The position numbers and the translations under genes are program-made. This document shows positions 34,273 to 46,364 of a stretch of DNA of 64,000 nucleotides, in pieces. Source of the stretch: Hippopus hippopus (lineage: Eukaryota; Mollusca; Bivalvia; Cardiida; Cardiidae); assembly GCA_946811185.2 (NCBI GenBank), contig OX328105.1, forward strand, positions 48,112,845-48,176,844, read 5' to 3'. Below the pieces are notes generated by a model. That model was given only the letters and a program-made list of their open reading frames with translations, ran no database searches and was not told the DNA's origin. Position 1 is the first letter of the stretch. Each line of letters opens with the position of its first letter.

Positions 34273-35084
34273 GGTAAATTTTTACTTTGCATGATAACTT
34301 GTCACACTGAGTATGATTTTGGTCCATTCTGGCTGTTTTAGTGCCTTCAGCTGTATACAGGGTAGGGATTTACAGATATATAAAAACAAATAATTTCTGG
34401 ACTATGTTCTTCTAGGTGATAAGTGATGATTTTAATTCTTTTCCTTAGACCATAAACATGGATTCACTCAAAACTGCATTGGATGTAATGAATAGCCTTT
34501 TTACCATGTTAATATTGAATTGCAAGTGTCTCATAATGCTACATCATGTTTTTTTTTTGCACTTGTCCCTGCAATGGTTCAATTATGTAGTATAACTCAA
34601 ATTCACAAAGACATGGCTCAAAACTTCAAAAAGGAATCTAGATCAATATGTAAATGAATAAAACTTACATAATCACTGACAAAATTTCAAAATTCCATCA
34701 CACTTTAACTGTAACTTTCAATATTAATTGAGACTTAAGTCCACTTTTTAGATTGTACTTATTCACACCTGCATTTTTGACTGAATAGAAATAGACCCAA
34801 GAATGTGAGTTTGCATATTACACATAGGTCTCCTATGTTTTATGTGATACCCATAAAAAGAACTTGAATTATGAAGTACATGTATCAATTCATTTTTACA
34901 GTTAAGTGTAACGCCAGTTTATTTTTTGAAACTGTGTATGATAATCTAAGTTCAGACTGCACAGAATATGAAGTCTAAGCTTGAAACTATACAGCCTATG
35001 TTTTTTTTTTTTATATTTTCATTTTCACCAATATATAGCTGTGAAAGGACATAATCTTGTTCATTTATTTAGTGAGGTTCTGTA
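34273..35084. other. intergenic with one decayed C core
   Basis: AT-rich. A degenerate C core lies at about 34940-34995 (CTAAGTTCAGACTGCACAG). No gene seen. Confidence 0.4.
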
Positions 35085-35290
35085 AGACTGTGGCTGATTG
35101 GTGAAGGTGTAGGATGGGTTATTCCGGGTTTTATCCTCATCTAGTTGCCAGGATTTTGTAGGAGTGCCTATGGACAAGACACTGCGGAGAACCAGCCGAG
35201 CCCTAGTAACCCAAGCGGTACACAAATAATTGAGTTGTTGTCACTTTAGGACTGAAACAGTGTTGAAACTAATGTAACCACCAGAAATCA
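35085..35290 (+). mobile_element. SINE-like fragment
   Basis: GTAGGAGTGCCTATGGACAA, AGAACCAGCCGAGCC and GTTGTCACTTTAGGACTGAA match the style of the SINE body at 49180-49300. No intact promoter boxes. Confidence 0.4.
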
Positions 35291-35805
35291 GTCAATTGTC
35301 AAATTACTCTTGAAGGTAGTTACAATTAATTTCATGTTTTGTGGCAGTGCATGAGTTAACCTTACTTTTCTTTTGTGAAATCATTATTTTCTTGACTTGT
35401 GTCTTTATAATGATACAAAGTGAATTTTCATTTATGTAACAGAAGGAAGGTGTATTCAGTTTTCATAAATTACACATGACCTAAATCTTAGAAAATACTG
35501 AACACACCATTTAGTTTTCACCTTTCAGACTATTACATAATATCTTTTAATTCAGAAGTAAAACCAAAAATATTCTTTTTGAAAGAAAGAAGAAATCATT
35601 TTATCTGAACAATCAAATTGTTGTTTCTTGCGTGATTTTGTATTTCGTTTTGAAATTAATAGTTTCAAGTTGTATAGTAATTAGGAAGAACCCCTGAAAG
35701 GATTCCTAAGTGTTAAAGTCATGGAAAGGACAATGTGCTTTCAGTAAGAAATTACATACAAAATGCCATTGTTTCTATTTCCCTGAGAGTACTCCAGTGT
35801 TTTTT

Positions 35806-36016
35806 TTAACTCTTTACCACAAAATTTTAGATTTGTCCAAATGGAAAGCACTTGCTGATAACAGAATCGATCCGACTCAGAAAATGAATTTTATTTTTGG
35901 AAGGTTAGAAGACATAGTAGGAAAAGGAAAAATGCTGGTTACCAGCATTTTCTTTTATTCCCAAATTCTTTTTCATCAGGGTTGTTAAAAGTCGGGATTG
36001 ATTGGTAAGGGATTAA
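35806..36016 (-). mobile_element. family A MITE, complete, inverted
   Basis: TTAACTCTTTACCACAAAAT at 35806, core AAATGCTGGTTACCAGCATT, right end GGTAAGGGATTAA. Confidence 0.85.
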
Positions 36017-37119
36017 AATAAACCGTACTAGTTTCAAAACAATACATGTTTTATACTTTAGAATGAGGACAGTTTGTTTGCTTTGTAGCAAGAGTAGATT
36101 AAGATCAGACCACTTAACATAGTAAAATTCCACTCCTAAAGGCACACTTTTTTAGATTTGAATTGTTTGCAGTATATATGATTATACCCACTATATAGAA
36201 ATTTAGAAAGTGTTGTTTTTATAGTCTGACTAGATTTGCAAAATGCTGTTTTAAAAATCAAGACCTTGATATCTGAGTACAGAAGTTTCAATATATTAAA
36301 AGAGTCTTGCATATTGAAGAATAATAATGATTTTAGAAATGCTTAAAATGCTATGGTAAAGAAAAATATAGTCATCATGTTTAATTAGTGTATCTATTTA
36401 AGCTCACATGTTTACAAACCCTAGAGTGAGCTGTTAATATTTCCAATCTGACTTAAAGCATAATCTCAAACAAAAACCACCTTCACTAGTTCTTCTGAAA
36501 ACCCTTGATTTTTAGTATAGCTAAATAAAGCTCAGCAAGTTGGTTAAGTTATTTCAAAAGTTTTTCTGAACATCCTTCAAAATAGGATAATATAGCCACA
36601 CTTACCTACTTAACACACACTATATTCTTTATGGTGTTATAGAATGGGCAAAAAATGACTTGAGTAAGAATTAAAAAAATAAAAAATTTGTTTGTCTACC
36701 AATGTTTTCAAAAACATAAGAGCTTCATTTTGTGAGGCTGACAGAAATGTCAGATAAAGATTACTTGAATGGTGTTTAATGTTGCTTTCAACATTATTTC
36801 AGTCATATAACTGCTACAGCTAGCTTATTTATGTATGTCTGGGTTTCCACAGTAATAGGCTAGGGCTCTGAAGTGTCTTGCCTAAGGACACTTCCACAGA
36901 AAAATATGGTGCTTCCAGTGAGGCTGGAATCTAGGCCATCAGGTAACAAGTTCTAAACTTTACTGGTAAGTCATGCAGGACTCCAGATGCACATTTAATT
37001 TTTGTAAGATTGTTCAGATTAGTCTATGTCCACCATCTATGCATAAATTACTTTTTGTTTTTTAATCACAAGTGGTAATCAGATGGATGCTATTTTGTTA
37101 TTCATTTCTTCCCCATGTG
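36017..37119. other. intergenic; SINE-like scraps
   Basis: No gene. Near 36840-36950 a TTGCCTAAGGACACTTCC segment followed by GGCTGGAATCTAGGCC resembles the internal part of decayed tRNA-derived SINEs. Confidence 0.35.
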
Positions 37120-37320
37120 ACAAGTTTAAGGCTCTTTAAATGTAACTGCAGACAACAATTCAGAAACTGCTACAAATGAGCTGAAGTTCACTCATATGAT
37201 TGAAAACACTGTTGGAACAGGAGGAAATACTGTTAACAGAATTTTGTCCTTGTCCCATGAGGCTTTCAATTTCCTATTTCTTTCAGGGTTATTAAGATGA
37301 GTGTGCAGTAAAGTGTTAAA
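37120..37320 (-). mobile_element. family A MITE, old inverted copy
   Basis: GACAACAATTCAGAAAC, AAAACACTGTTGGAACAGGA, core AAATACTGTTAACAGAATTT, end GTAAAGTGTTAA. Confidence 0.6.
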
Positions 37321-37484
37321 ATAAACCCCAATCAAAATTTTCTCAAGATCCAGTTGTCAGATGCCAAGGAAACCTGACTTGGATATGTTGTATACTGGTC
37401 TATCCCACACATTGATATAAATGTATAGCTTGTGTTTGTATAAGGGGACATTTATACTGTCTTGCTATCGAGCTAGCTTTTGTA

Positions 37485-37620
37485 ACAGTGTGGTAGAGCG
37501 TTTGCCTTGGGAGTTGGGACCTAAAGGTTCTGAGTTCAATCCCAGCCTTTGGGGGGCCAATTTACAGAACTGTTACAGATACATGTAATCAGCATATAGA
37601 ATACCTTACGGTTTGTCCAA
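37485..37620 (+). mobile_element. tRNA-derived SINE head
   Basis: Box A-like GTGGTAGAGCGTTTGCC and box B-like GAGTTCAATCCCAGCC about 50 bp apart. There is no acceptor-stem pairing, and an unrelated tail follows. Confidence 0.55.
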
Positions 37621-38194
37621 ACATGGCCTATATTTGACCCTTGAATTTTGTGTCATGCAAAGTTAAATTGGGTGAATTTTTGAGAATTTTTCTTTCTATA
37701 GTCCTTTAACACACAATAAATTCCATCTTTATGAGTCCTGTGTAAAAACAGTGTTTGAAAACAAGACATCAGTATTTCTTTTCTTTTTTTCTTCCAGATT
37801 TTTTCTACCCTTTACAAATACAAAACACATAATCTGAGGGCTCCATATTTATTGAATTGTTTGTTAATGCTCTAAATAGGGAGCTATTTGGTGTTTAGGC
37901 CACAAATCAATTTTTTTTGTAAAAGACCAATAAATACTACCAGATATATATTTCTTTTCATATAAAATGACAAGTTAAATTCAGTAAAATGATGGAATTG
38001 TAGGCTACTTAAGCAGTAGGTCACTCTGTTTATTTTTATTACACAAGATATGACGTTTTGATACTGTTTTAAATATAAATCCTTGTAGAAGGCGCATGTT
38101 ATTGATTAAGTACCAATCCCACAAGGCCTTCCAAAACTGTGACATGAAATCTAATAATACCCAAAGAGGCTGTGTAGCCCATTAAAGGCCCAGT

Positions 38195-38560
38195 AAAGGC
38201 TGAAATATCAAAGCAGGTGTAATAGTACATTTTAATTTAAATCATACCATTTAAAAGTATGGAAAATATTGTGGAGATGACATTCTGTTATTGTGTGGTC
38301 TGGTCATATGCTAGTCGCTGGCAGAAAAAAGAATTTTAAAATCAGGCAAAAAGTAAACGAAAGACACAGCTACCTGGCAGGGTTTAACCTAGTTTTGAAA
38401 TTAATTTCTCTGTCAGCGACTAACAGTTGGACCGATTGCACAATGACAGATTGTCATCTTCACAATAATTTCCATACTTTAAAATGGTATGATAAACATT
38501 CAAATGCATTTAAACACCCACTTAGTTTACATTTGGCCTTTATTGTTACTTTAAGTAAAT
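38195..38560 (+). mobile_element. family E MITE
   Basis: TTTAAATCATACCATTTAAA ... AAAATGGTATGATAAACATT arms; GGAGATGACATTCTGTTATT mirrored by TGACAGATTGTCATCTTC; inner GTCGCTGGCAG / CTGTCAGCGAC. A tail fragment of family A follows at about 38690-38726. Confidence 0.85.
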
Positions 38561-39084
38561 ATCAATTCAGATATTTTTCTTTCTAAATCTTATCTTTCTT
38601 TTTTACTAATATTTTTCCAGTTATCATTCAGTAAGTCATTTTTGAGTTTGTTGAGAGTATGAAAATCTAAATAGTTGGTTTTAATTTGGGAGAGTCAAAC
38701 GTTTTGTCCTTTGGTAAAGAGTTCAACATGAAGGTACAAAAATTTCATATTGCGTACATGTGTAAGTAGCAATATATTGTACTTTTTGATCAAATTTGTT
38801 CATGATTGCTCAAACTGATTGACAGCTGTAGACCTTAACACTGTTTTTACAGAAATATCATTATATAGCATTGTCCTTTTTTGTATAGTTTTTTATTCTT
38901 ACTCATCAACAACTGAAGTGTTCTATATATTTGTCAAATAACTTTCACTTACATAAATCCACTATGTTTTTTTTTTTTTTTTTCAGTCCTCTGCGTGTTT
39001 AAAGGCCTAAATATAATAATAGCATGAAAAAGAAAAAACATCAAATTGTTGGATCAAATTACTACTCTAATAAGTAGTAAAATA

Positions 39085-40160
39085 ACAGTTGCTGCGCAGC
39101 GCACTTGGTAGAACAACTTCGACTCCCATTGCCCTTGCTTACTCTACTAATTACTTATATACATATTATACATGTATTGTATATGATAAAAAAAAAATAA
39201 TAGTAATAATTTTCATTACATCAAATCATAGCTTAAAACTGTTCAACAAATCCGCTTTTAAGGACTTTCAGTCCTTTGATTTCATTTGGTATCAAGTTGA
39301 ATCAATTTGGAGAAAGTTGACATCGTGTAAAGTTCGCGTGCATACTTTTATGTCTAGTGCAAATTACCGCTGTGTGAACGTTCTGTGAATACATGTTACT
39401 TTATGTCTAGTGCATACTACTGTTGTGTGAACATACTGTTCGTACCTTTATGTTTGATATAAATTACCGCTGAATAAAGTGTCTATGCTTACCTTTACGC
39501 CTAGTGAATTTAACTGCTGTATAAAGCCACTGTGCCTTCCTTTATGTCTAGTGCAAGCCACTGCTGTGTGAGTGTTCTGTGTCTACATTTATGTCTAGTG
39601 TATATGACCGCTATGTGAACGTTCTGTGCATACTTTTATGTCAAGTGCAAATGACCGTTGTGTGAAAGTTCTGTGCATACCTTTTTGTCTGGTGCATATT
39701 ACTCCTGTGTGAACGATCTGTGGCTACCTTTATGTCAAGTCCATATGACCGATGTGTGAAAGTTCTGTGCCTACCTTTATGTCAAGTGCATATGACCGTT
39801 GTGTAAAGGTTCTGTGCATACCTTTTCACCTAGTGCATATTACTGCTGTGGTTACATCTGTTCGTACAGGTCTGTATGTTTAATGTAAATTACCGATGTG
39901 AAAAGTTTCCGTGCTTACCTTTACCTCTAGTAAAAGTTACTGCTGTATAAAGCCCCATGCCTACCTTTATGTCTAGTGCAAGCCACTGCTGTGTGAACGA
40001 TCTGTGCCTACCTTTATGTCTAGTGTATATGACAGCTGTGTGAACGATCTGTGCACACTGGATGTCAAGTGCAAATGACCGTTGTGTGAACGTTCTGTGC
40101 ATACCTTTTTGTTGAGTGCATAATATGAAAAAGGCAAAGCCTCAATACGAGCGACGTGAA
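39085..40160 (+). mobile_element. element carrying the 47-bp satellite
   Basis: Left flank 39115-39290 (GACTCCCATTGCCCTTGCTT, then ACAAATCCGCTTTTAAGGAC) and right flank 40127-40155 (GAAAAAGGCAAAGCCTCAAT) both match, inverted, the right edge of the window. AAAGGACTTTCAGTCCTTT and AGGCAAAGCCT can form hairpins. The layout (short flanks around a tandem array) recalls bivalve pearl/Helitron-like elements; that class is inference. Confidence 0.6.
39340..40125 (+). repeat. 47-bp satellite with higher-order units
   Basis: About 16 units of roughly 47 bp, each with TATGTCTAGTGCA, a GACCGCTGTGTGAACG-like stretch and TCTGTGCCTACC. Variant units recur in the same order about 426 bp apart (TGTTTGATATAAATTACCG near 39451, TGTTTAATGTAAATTACCG near 39877), giving about nine-unit higher-order repeats. 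Confidence 0.9.
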
Positions 40161-40507
40161 TGGTTTGTGGAACAAATATCTATTAATTCGAATGACGACT
40201 TAGATTCTAGATTTTGAAATCAAAGAGTTTTGGGTACGGATTCCGGCTTTGCCAAAACTAATTTTGAGCGTTGTCAGGCGTAGAAAGAATTTTTCTTTCG
40301 TAGATTTATACATGTGAAATAGGGCGAACTGTCCCTGATTTCCTGAACAAAATAAAGACAGTTCCTTGACAATTTCGTTAATTTATGTCCAGAAAAATAT
40401 CTTGGTATGATTATTGGTTCACATACCTGTAAAGACCATTTTACGGGAACATTTCCTCACTGCATGTAGATCTAGATCTATATATAAGAGACTTTGATTT
40501 TTACGAA

Positions 40508-40615
40508 GAATCGGTCAGTAGGTTGGGAAGAATACTAGTATTGAGCAGAGTACTGGTAAAAGGAACTTCAGGAACGCATGATAGGTGCACTTACCGCCGC
40601 AATGAATATACACAC
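40508..40615 (+). mobile_element. SINE tail domain
   Basis: CAGAGTACTGGTAAAAGGAA and GCATGATAGGTGCACTTACC match the tail of the SINE at 48009-48146. The head is missing. Confidence 0.55.
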
Positions 40616-40977
40616 AAAAGGAAAAAAACAAATAATCAAACAACACCTTTCTTTCATTTCTTCGTTAGTGCACAGGTCTACCCACGTTTTGCCTGGAGTT
40701 TCTTTAAAATCAGGGTCCTTAGATCGCTAAAATCAGATTATATGTAGACGTCTAGCTTTCCTTTTTTATCCCATCTGCTTTTCTACACATCCATCGTTGA
40801 AACAGTGATCAGTGCAGAGACAGGAATGAATTCTGTCGCAATTATTGCATCTAGATCTATCATCAATCCTAGGAAAGAAATTTGCCGAGTTTTCGGATAG
40901 ATATCCAACTGATGGCAAAAAAACGCGAAACTTTTAGATCTGTTAACAAGCTTTCGTAACATTAAATAAATATATTT

Positions 40978-41238
40978 GAGCCATGTTGCAGTAAAAGAGG
41001 GTTTAATGCATCTCCGTGATGCATGATACCAAACAAGTCATCACATAATTATACATCCATATTGTGTGATAACTTACTGAATCAAAAGGTATAAAAACTG
41101 GTCCTTTGACATGTAGAACGTTGAAAAATAGATCTAGCAAAGAGTTTTGACCCAGGTTAGCTTGCGCGGACTGCACAGGCCGACCTGGGTCGATAGTTTT
41201 TGCAAATGCATTAATCCCCTTTTTTACAGATCATAAAT
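40978..41238 (+). mobile_element. family B MITE between the two satellite arrays
   Basis: TGAGCCATGTTGCAGTAAAA ... AATGCATTAATCCCC; core TTGCGCGGACTGCACAGG. Confidence 0.8.
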
Positions 41239-41691
41239 CCGGCTTTCTCTGTAAATGGTATTTTGAAACAGCCAAAAAACTAGTTTAGTTATGATTTCTT
41301 CGACACAATGTTTTCCGCCAAAAGCGGCTCGTGCATGACGTAAGAATACTATCATTAATGACGTCATTATTTGCTAGCATAGATCATTGCGTATGTTTAT
41401 ACACAAATAGACGCTTAATACACTGAAATTAAGTAAGAAATTAGATAATCTGTACTCATTAAACTGATAATTATTTTGAAGTAATCATCCGATCGGTAGA
41501 TAATTTTTGTCATTTTTGACCAATCAGGTACTTGTGCGAAAGATTGTCATACGTGTGACGTTGTGCGACTAACCGGAAGACACTCAAATTTTTAGTCATC
41601 CCTATTCAGATTTAGACTAAAACCCAGAACGAAGTCGGAATTTCATTTTTGAAAATTTAGAACGGTGTTACCGCAAAACGAGCTTCGCTCG

Positions 41692-42330
41692 TTATTACCA
41701 CTGTGTGAACATTCTGCTCCTACCTGTATGTTTAATGTAAATTACCGATGTAAAAAGTTTCCGTGCTTGCCTTTACCTCTAGTAAAAGTAACTAATGTAT
41801 AAAGCCCCTTGCCTATTTTTGCGTCTAGTGCAAGCCACTGCTGTGTGAACGTTCGTGCCTACCTTTATGACAAGTGAAAGCCACTGCTGTGTGTACGTTC
41901 TGTGAGCAAGTTACTGCTTTATGGAGCTGTCTTTACTGAACAACTATGAAGTATTGTAGGTTTCTGTTGTTATGTGGCAGAGCGTCGGCTTCGCAACCTC
42001 TTGGTCCAGAGTTCAATTCCCGGGAGCGGGTGTCAACTTCGGAACTGTTCTTGGCCAACACTTTCTATATGAGTACTTGTGTAGTTACCAGGAAGCAGAA
42101 TCGAAGAGAGAGAGAGATTAGTGTTATCAGTTGCAAGACCTTGTTTTTTTTTTCGATGCTAACATTATAAAGTTTTCCTGCATACCTTTAGTTCATAAAG
42201 CCGAAGTGTAAATGTTCCATGCATACCTCTCAATCTAGTGCGATTTTCTGCCGTCTGAACGATCAGGGCATAGCTCAACAGCTATAGCAAATTACTACTG
42301 TGTGAAAGATCTGACATACCTTAATGTCGG
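41692..42330 (+). repeat. second, decaying block of the 47-bp satellite
   Basis: Opens with the same unit order as the first array (TGTTTAATGTAAATTACCG, TTTACCTCTAGTAAAAGT, TGCAAGCCACTGCTGTGTG), then becomes irregular. It is interrupted by a SINE head at 41965-42070 and separated from block one by about 1.55 kb of unrelated sequence. Confidence 0.8.
41965..42070 (+). mobile_element. tRNA-derived SINE head inside the satellite
   Basis: GTGGCAGAGCGTCGGCTTCG (box A region) and GAGTTCAATTCCCGGGAG (box B region). Related to the minus-strand copy at 20850-20965. Confidence 0.6.
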
Positions 42331-42587
42331 GTATAAGTAACCTGACAAGCATTTTTATTGTGTTGATCATTTATACAATGAATTAATGACCGGAGGTAGA
42401 AGACTTTCAGAAATATTGTAAGCATTGCGTGTATTCTTGCTTTTTCCGGAAAGATTCAGACACCTCGACCCAGACATTGAAGTTGTAATTCCCCCCATCA
42501 AAAAGTATAAAATTCAACATGGCTTTAATGCTTCTGCTAGTATAGGTAGTTTTGAGTAATCACTTTGTTTTACAGCAAGAGCGAAAT

Positions 42588-42640
42588 ACACAGAGAGAGA
42601 GAAAGGAGAGAGACAGAGAAAGGAGAGAGAGAGAGAGAGC
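42588..42640. repeat. (GA)n-rich microsatellite
   Basis: Interrupted GAGA/AAAGGAGAGA repeat. Confidence 0.9.
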
Positions 42641-43081
42641 AGCTGCACCTACAGAGAAAGCAGCTAGCAGTTTATCCTTAAGCCGTTATGTCTGTATCAC
42701 TTTTTAATCCTAATGTACTACTTGAAACATTCCTTTCGACCTTCTTCTTGATTTCCCAAATAAAGAAAGACAGAAAAATGAATGAATTCTGTCGCAATTA
42801 CTGTCAACAATTATCGATAAAGAGTTTAGCCGAGGTAAGACTTGCACTCACAACCTCTGGCTTCCTGGATCACAATCCCAGTCCATCATCGACTGAGCCA
42901 AATGGAGTCGGGCCAGGACCACCACTGGGGCAGGACCACCACTGAAGATCAAGTGTAAAATATGGTGGGAAAAGTCAGCAGGGAAAATCATATTGAGTGG
43001 CAATTGCAGTTTTAAGCACACTCTAGAGACCTCAAGATGTTTGTACGTTGTAAGAAAGGTATTTTAGTCTTTATATATAAT

Positions 43082-43325
43082 TGACTTGCATCACGCATCA
43101 CAGGGTCATTCGGACATTTGTGTAAAGTGTCGTTTCAGATCAGCCTGCGCAGTCCGCGCAGGCTAATTCGACACGGCAATTTAGAAGAAAACATTACATT
43201 TTGTTCTTCAGTAGACTTGCGCAAAACAGAATATTACATAAAAAAGAAAAGTGTCGTTTCCGATTAGCCTGAGACGACACTTTGCGCAAATGTCCGAAAG
43301 CTCCTTTTCGCGTGTTGCAGGCCAT
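43082..43325 (+). mobile_element. family D MITE
   Basis: Ends resemble CAACACGCGAAAAGGGGCAT TCGGACA and the inverse. It has two internal hairpins, the first around CAGCCTGCGCAGTCCGCGCA. The GTGTCGTTT blocks flank both. The second hairpin has lost its centre here (TTAGCCTGAGACGACACTTT). Confidence 0.8.
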
Positions 43326-43373
43326 ATATAAATACTGAAATATTAAAACCTTGCCTAGTCGTTTTTAGTTGTT

Positions 43374-43585
43374 TTAACCCTTATCCTGCTAAATAAATGA
43401 AATGAAACTTTCATACTGATAGTAAACACACAAATTTTGCTATTTCAAGGCATTTTTTGGAGAAAAGATATCTCCTCATCGGACTGTGTAGATCCAAGAT
43501 CAGACTGCACGTTCTGTGCAGTCTGATCTTGATCTACACTGTCCGCAAAAGGTCCTTGAGTCGCGCTTAGCAGCCTTAGGGTTAA
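43374..43585 (+). mobile_element. family C MITE, complete, near consensus
   Basis: TTAACCCTTATCCTGCTAAA to CAGCCTTAGGGTTAA, 212 bp, core perfect. It begins 49 bp after the D copy. Confidence 0.92.
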
Positions 43586-43887
43586 GCAGTACAAACTGCC
43601 TTATAACCTACTTCATAGTATTAGTTTCGAAAGAATAAATAGTAAATTGCTATTTGTATGAAAATGTGGACAAGTCTATTCTGCGGGCCTCCAAAGGCTT
43701 TTTTGCTGGCCTATTTGTGGGGCTATTTATAACCTAAATATGCCGGTATAGCTACCCTTAATCGATACATCGCGGCCCTTATGCATACCTTATTAAATGA
43801 ATAATTATACGGAAAAATTTTTATAGGGGATAATCTTGTACTAATTCGTAGTTGAGTATTCTTTATGCTGGGTCCTACAACCCACTG

Positions 43888-43959
43888 GTGCCTGACATGT
43901 CTGGCGTCATACAACCCCTCTATATAGAGGGGTTGTATGACACCAGACATGTCAGGCAC
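43888..43959. repeat. 72-nt near-perfect palindrome
   Basis: GTGCCTGACATGTCTGGCGT at the left and ACACCAGACATGTCAGGCAC at the right around CCCCTCTATATAGAGGGG; only one mismatched pair seen. No larger element is visible around it. Confidence 0.9.
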
Positions 43960-44216
43960 TTGTGCTACAACCCATTACTGTACAGTCTACCTTTATTTTC
44001 AGACACACTTTTTTCAGCAGCAAAAACTTCCATTGCAGTACAACAATACAAAAAAAAAAAAGTAAGAAAAAAGAGGCAATAGATTCTTGCATGGTTACTT
44101 TTTATTATTTCTTTTCTAATTGATCCACAAAAAAGAATTTCATTGCTCATATTCTAGTACCTCTAACGCCGTCCATCTTTTTTAAAAAAGACCTGTTTTG
44201 TTTTTAATATTTTTGA

Positions 44217-44446
44217 TCTTTTACCACACAGTCCCGAGTTTTACTGACCCTGACAGAGATGGCCTTTCAAAACACTGGAGGAAAAAGGACAAAATGCTCT
44301 GTGCTTACCAGCATTTTTTCCTTTTCCCTTAATGATTTTTACACTGTCACAGACAATTACCATCATTTCATGTAATTTTGATATGTTATCTGCAAAGGTT
44401 TTCAATGTGGACCAGTCTAAACTTTTGTCGTTTGGTAAAGGGTTAA
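44217..44446 (+). mobile_element. family A MITE
   Basis: TCTTTTACCACACAGTCCCG at the left; core AAATGCT[CTGTG]CTTACCAGCAT with a 5-bp insertion at the centre; right TTAA at 44443. A C-like core (GATCAAACTGCACAG) follows at about 44497, and a decayed A remnant ends in TTAA near 44784. Confidence 0.75.
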
Positions 44447-45059
44447 AATCTTTTCCTGCTTGAAACAATTCAGACTGTTTCTGTTGAAAGAGAAAATCAA
44501 GATCAAACTGCACAGAAAGTGCAACCTGATTTCAGATCCACAAAGTTTGTCGTTTTTCCCAGGAAAAACAAAATTGCAAATTCTAAAAGTTCAGGGTTTC
44601 TGCCTAAGTTTGGCTTGTCAAGTCGAAGGCCATAGTATGCATACCAACCTTTCATTTCTTGTCGAGCATGTTTTCTGTCCAATGAGAGACAAGGTCCAAC
44701 CTTTTACTGAATTCACTTAGTCGTCTGAAAATATTCATGATAAGCTTTGGTAGGTCTGAAATTTTGTCATCTGGTAACGAGTTAACGCGTTAGACTTGTA
44801 ACGGATATCAGTCGGCGGCGCTGGTCACGTGATAGCATCTTTGACCAACAGACTTGAGTTATCTCAGCTTAGAACAAGTGACACCCAATGGAACATCAAT
44901 GAATATGTGAGCTAGTTATACAAGAGTTTTCGCCGCGATATGACTGAAATACTACTGTAAGCGGCGTAAGATCCACTTCAAATAAACTATCAATCTTATT
45001 CGTTGGTCTTTTCAGAATAATCGTGATTTTACTGATGTTAGCGGTTTATGGGTTTATCT

Positions 45060-45266
45060 TTAACCTGCTAAATAAATGAAATGAAACTTTCAAGCCGATA
45101 TTAAAAACCCAAATTTTGCTTTTTCAAAGGTATATTTTTGGGGAAAAATATCTCCGTTCCGGACAGTGTAAATCCAAGATCAGGCTGCACGTTCTGTGCA
45201 GTCTGATCTTGATCTTCCCTGGCCGCAAAAAGGTCCTTAAGTCGCGTTTAGCAGTCTAAGACTTAA
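45060..45266 (+). mobile_element. family C MITE, complete
   Basis: TTAACCTGCTAAATAAATGA to AGTCTAAGACTTAA, core AGATCAGGCTGCACG/GTGCAGTCTGATCT. Confidence 0.9.
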
Positions 45267-45470
45267 TTCCTTACCAGCCGCCAAAATTTTCGACTGGCCT
45301 AATTGAAAGCATTTGCTGTCGACAAATGCAATGTAGCTCAAATGATCACACATGTCGTTAATGGGACAGAAAACATTGTTGGAAAAGGAGTAAAAGGAGC
45401 AAATGCTTCTTAGCAATATTTTCTTCCATTTGCACAATTTTTTAAAGTTTCTGTTTTCTTTTTACTCTGT
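45263..45470 (-). mobile_element. family A MITE abutting the C copy
   Basis: Starts on the TTAA at 45263 (TTAATTCCTTACCAGC). GAAAACATTGTTGGAAAAGG is kept, and the core is disrupted (AAATGCTTCTTAGCAATATT). Confidence 0.7.
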
Positions 45471-45475
45471 GTCGT

Positions 45476-45898
45476 TTAACCATTACCATAAAATGCCGAG
45501 TTTCAAAGATCTTAATATTGTAGGCTTTTGAAAACTTTTCGTAACCAGCATTTGCACCTTTTCTGACCATATTTTCTTCCTTTTTTTTCAAAGGCAAACT
45601 CCATCATTTAAGCAACATTAAACCCTTTATTTCACAATACCGATTTTTCACAACCCTGGGAAAGAAGCCTTTTGAAAACACTGTAATTGTAACCAGCATT
45701 TTCTCCTTTTCCGACGTTTTCTGCCCTATCAAAGAAAAAATTTAATTACTATTGGAGCCACATTGAAATTGTCGTCTACAAATGCTTTCAATTTGGACAT
45801 CGCTATAATTTTGTCGTTTGGTTAAAGGTTAACATGTCGTCTGCAAATGCATTCAGTCTGGACAAGTCCATTTTTTTCGTCGTGTGGTAAAGAGTTAA
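45476..45898 (+). mobile_element. cluster of overlapping family A copies
   Basis: At least two left ends (TTTAACCATTACCATAAAAT at about 45476, TTAAACCCTTTATTTCACA at about 45628), two half palindromes (GTAACCAGCATTT at about 45541 and 45683) and two tails ending GGTTAAAGGTTAA (45832) and GGTAAAGAGTTAA (45898). Stacked insertions or tandem duplication. Confidence 0.7.
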
Positions 45899-46364
45899 GT
45901 ATGGGACTGGTTGGTACAACGTATCACAGAGGTAACTGTGTCAATATACTCCCACACTCTGGCCTACCAGCAGTAAGCCTCTCCTCCTCATCATTCATTG
46001 GCGCCATTGAGGTGAAGATCATTATCACCGATTTCTGAGTCTCGGGTTAGATCCCCGGAGTGTATGTCTCCAGACCGTCCCTCTCGACAGGCACACACAT
46101 AACCCAATAAACACCATGATTTGGTTTATATTAAAGTGGTTTGACCCCTTTCAAATTCTGACGAGTCTACAGTAAGAAAAAAAAAAAAAAGATAAACGGA
46201 AAATTTTGGCATAAATGTCTTCTCCTTTCGTGCCAATGTTGCTTGTATGTTTTTTTTTTAATCTCTTAATAGAATTTTCGGTTTTGTCTAAGCTATCTAC
46301 ATTTTTCTTCAGGTGTACTGATTTGGTTATGTTAAGCCCAAGAAGAAAGACTAAATCTTTCAAT
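45899..46364. other. SINE-like remnant and unassigned sequence
   Basis: Near 46037-46070 TCTCGGGTTAGATCCCCGGA resembles a box B. The rest is A- or T-run-rich with no gene. Confidence 0.35.

Noticed and set aside
39890..40102. 70-codon minus-strand frame with an internal repeat
   Set aside because: A read-through of the 47-bp satellite; the unit length is not a multiple of three and there is no start context or conservation.
39340..40125. CRISPR-like array
   Set aside because: Units are contiguous 47-bp tandem repeats without unique spacers, in a eukaryotic genome.
43723..44082. Frames on both strands with repeated MPDMSGVIQPL-like peptide
   Set aside because: The peptide repetition comes from the 72-nt palindrome being read on both strands.
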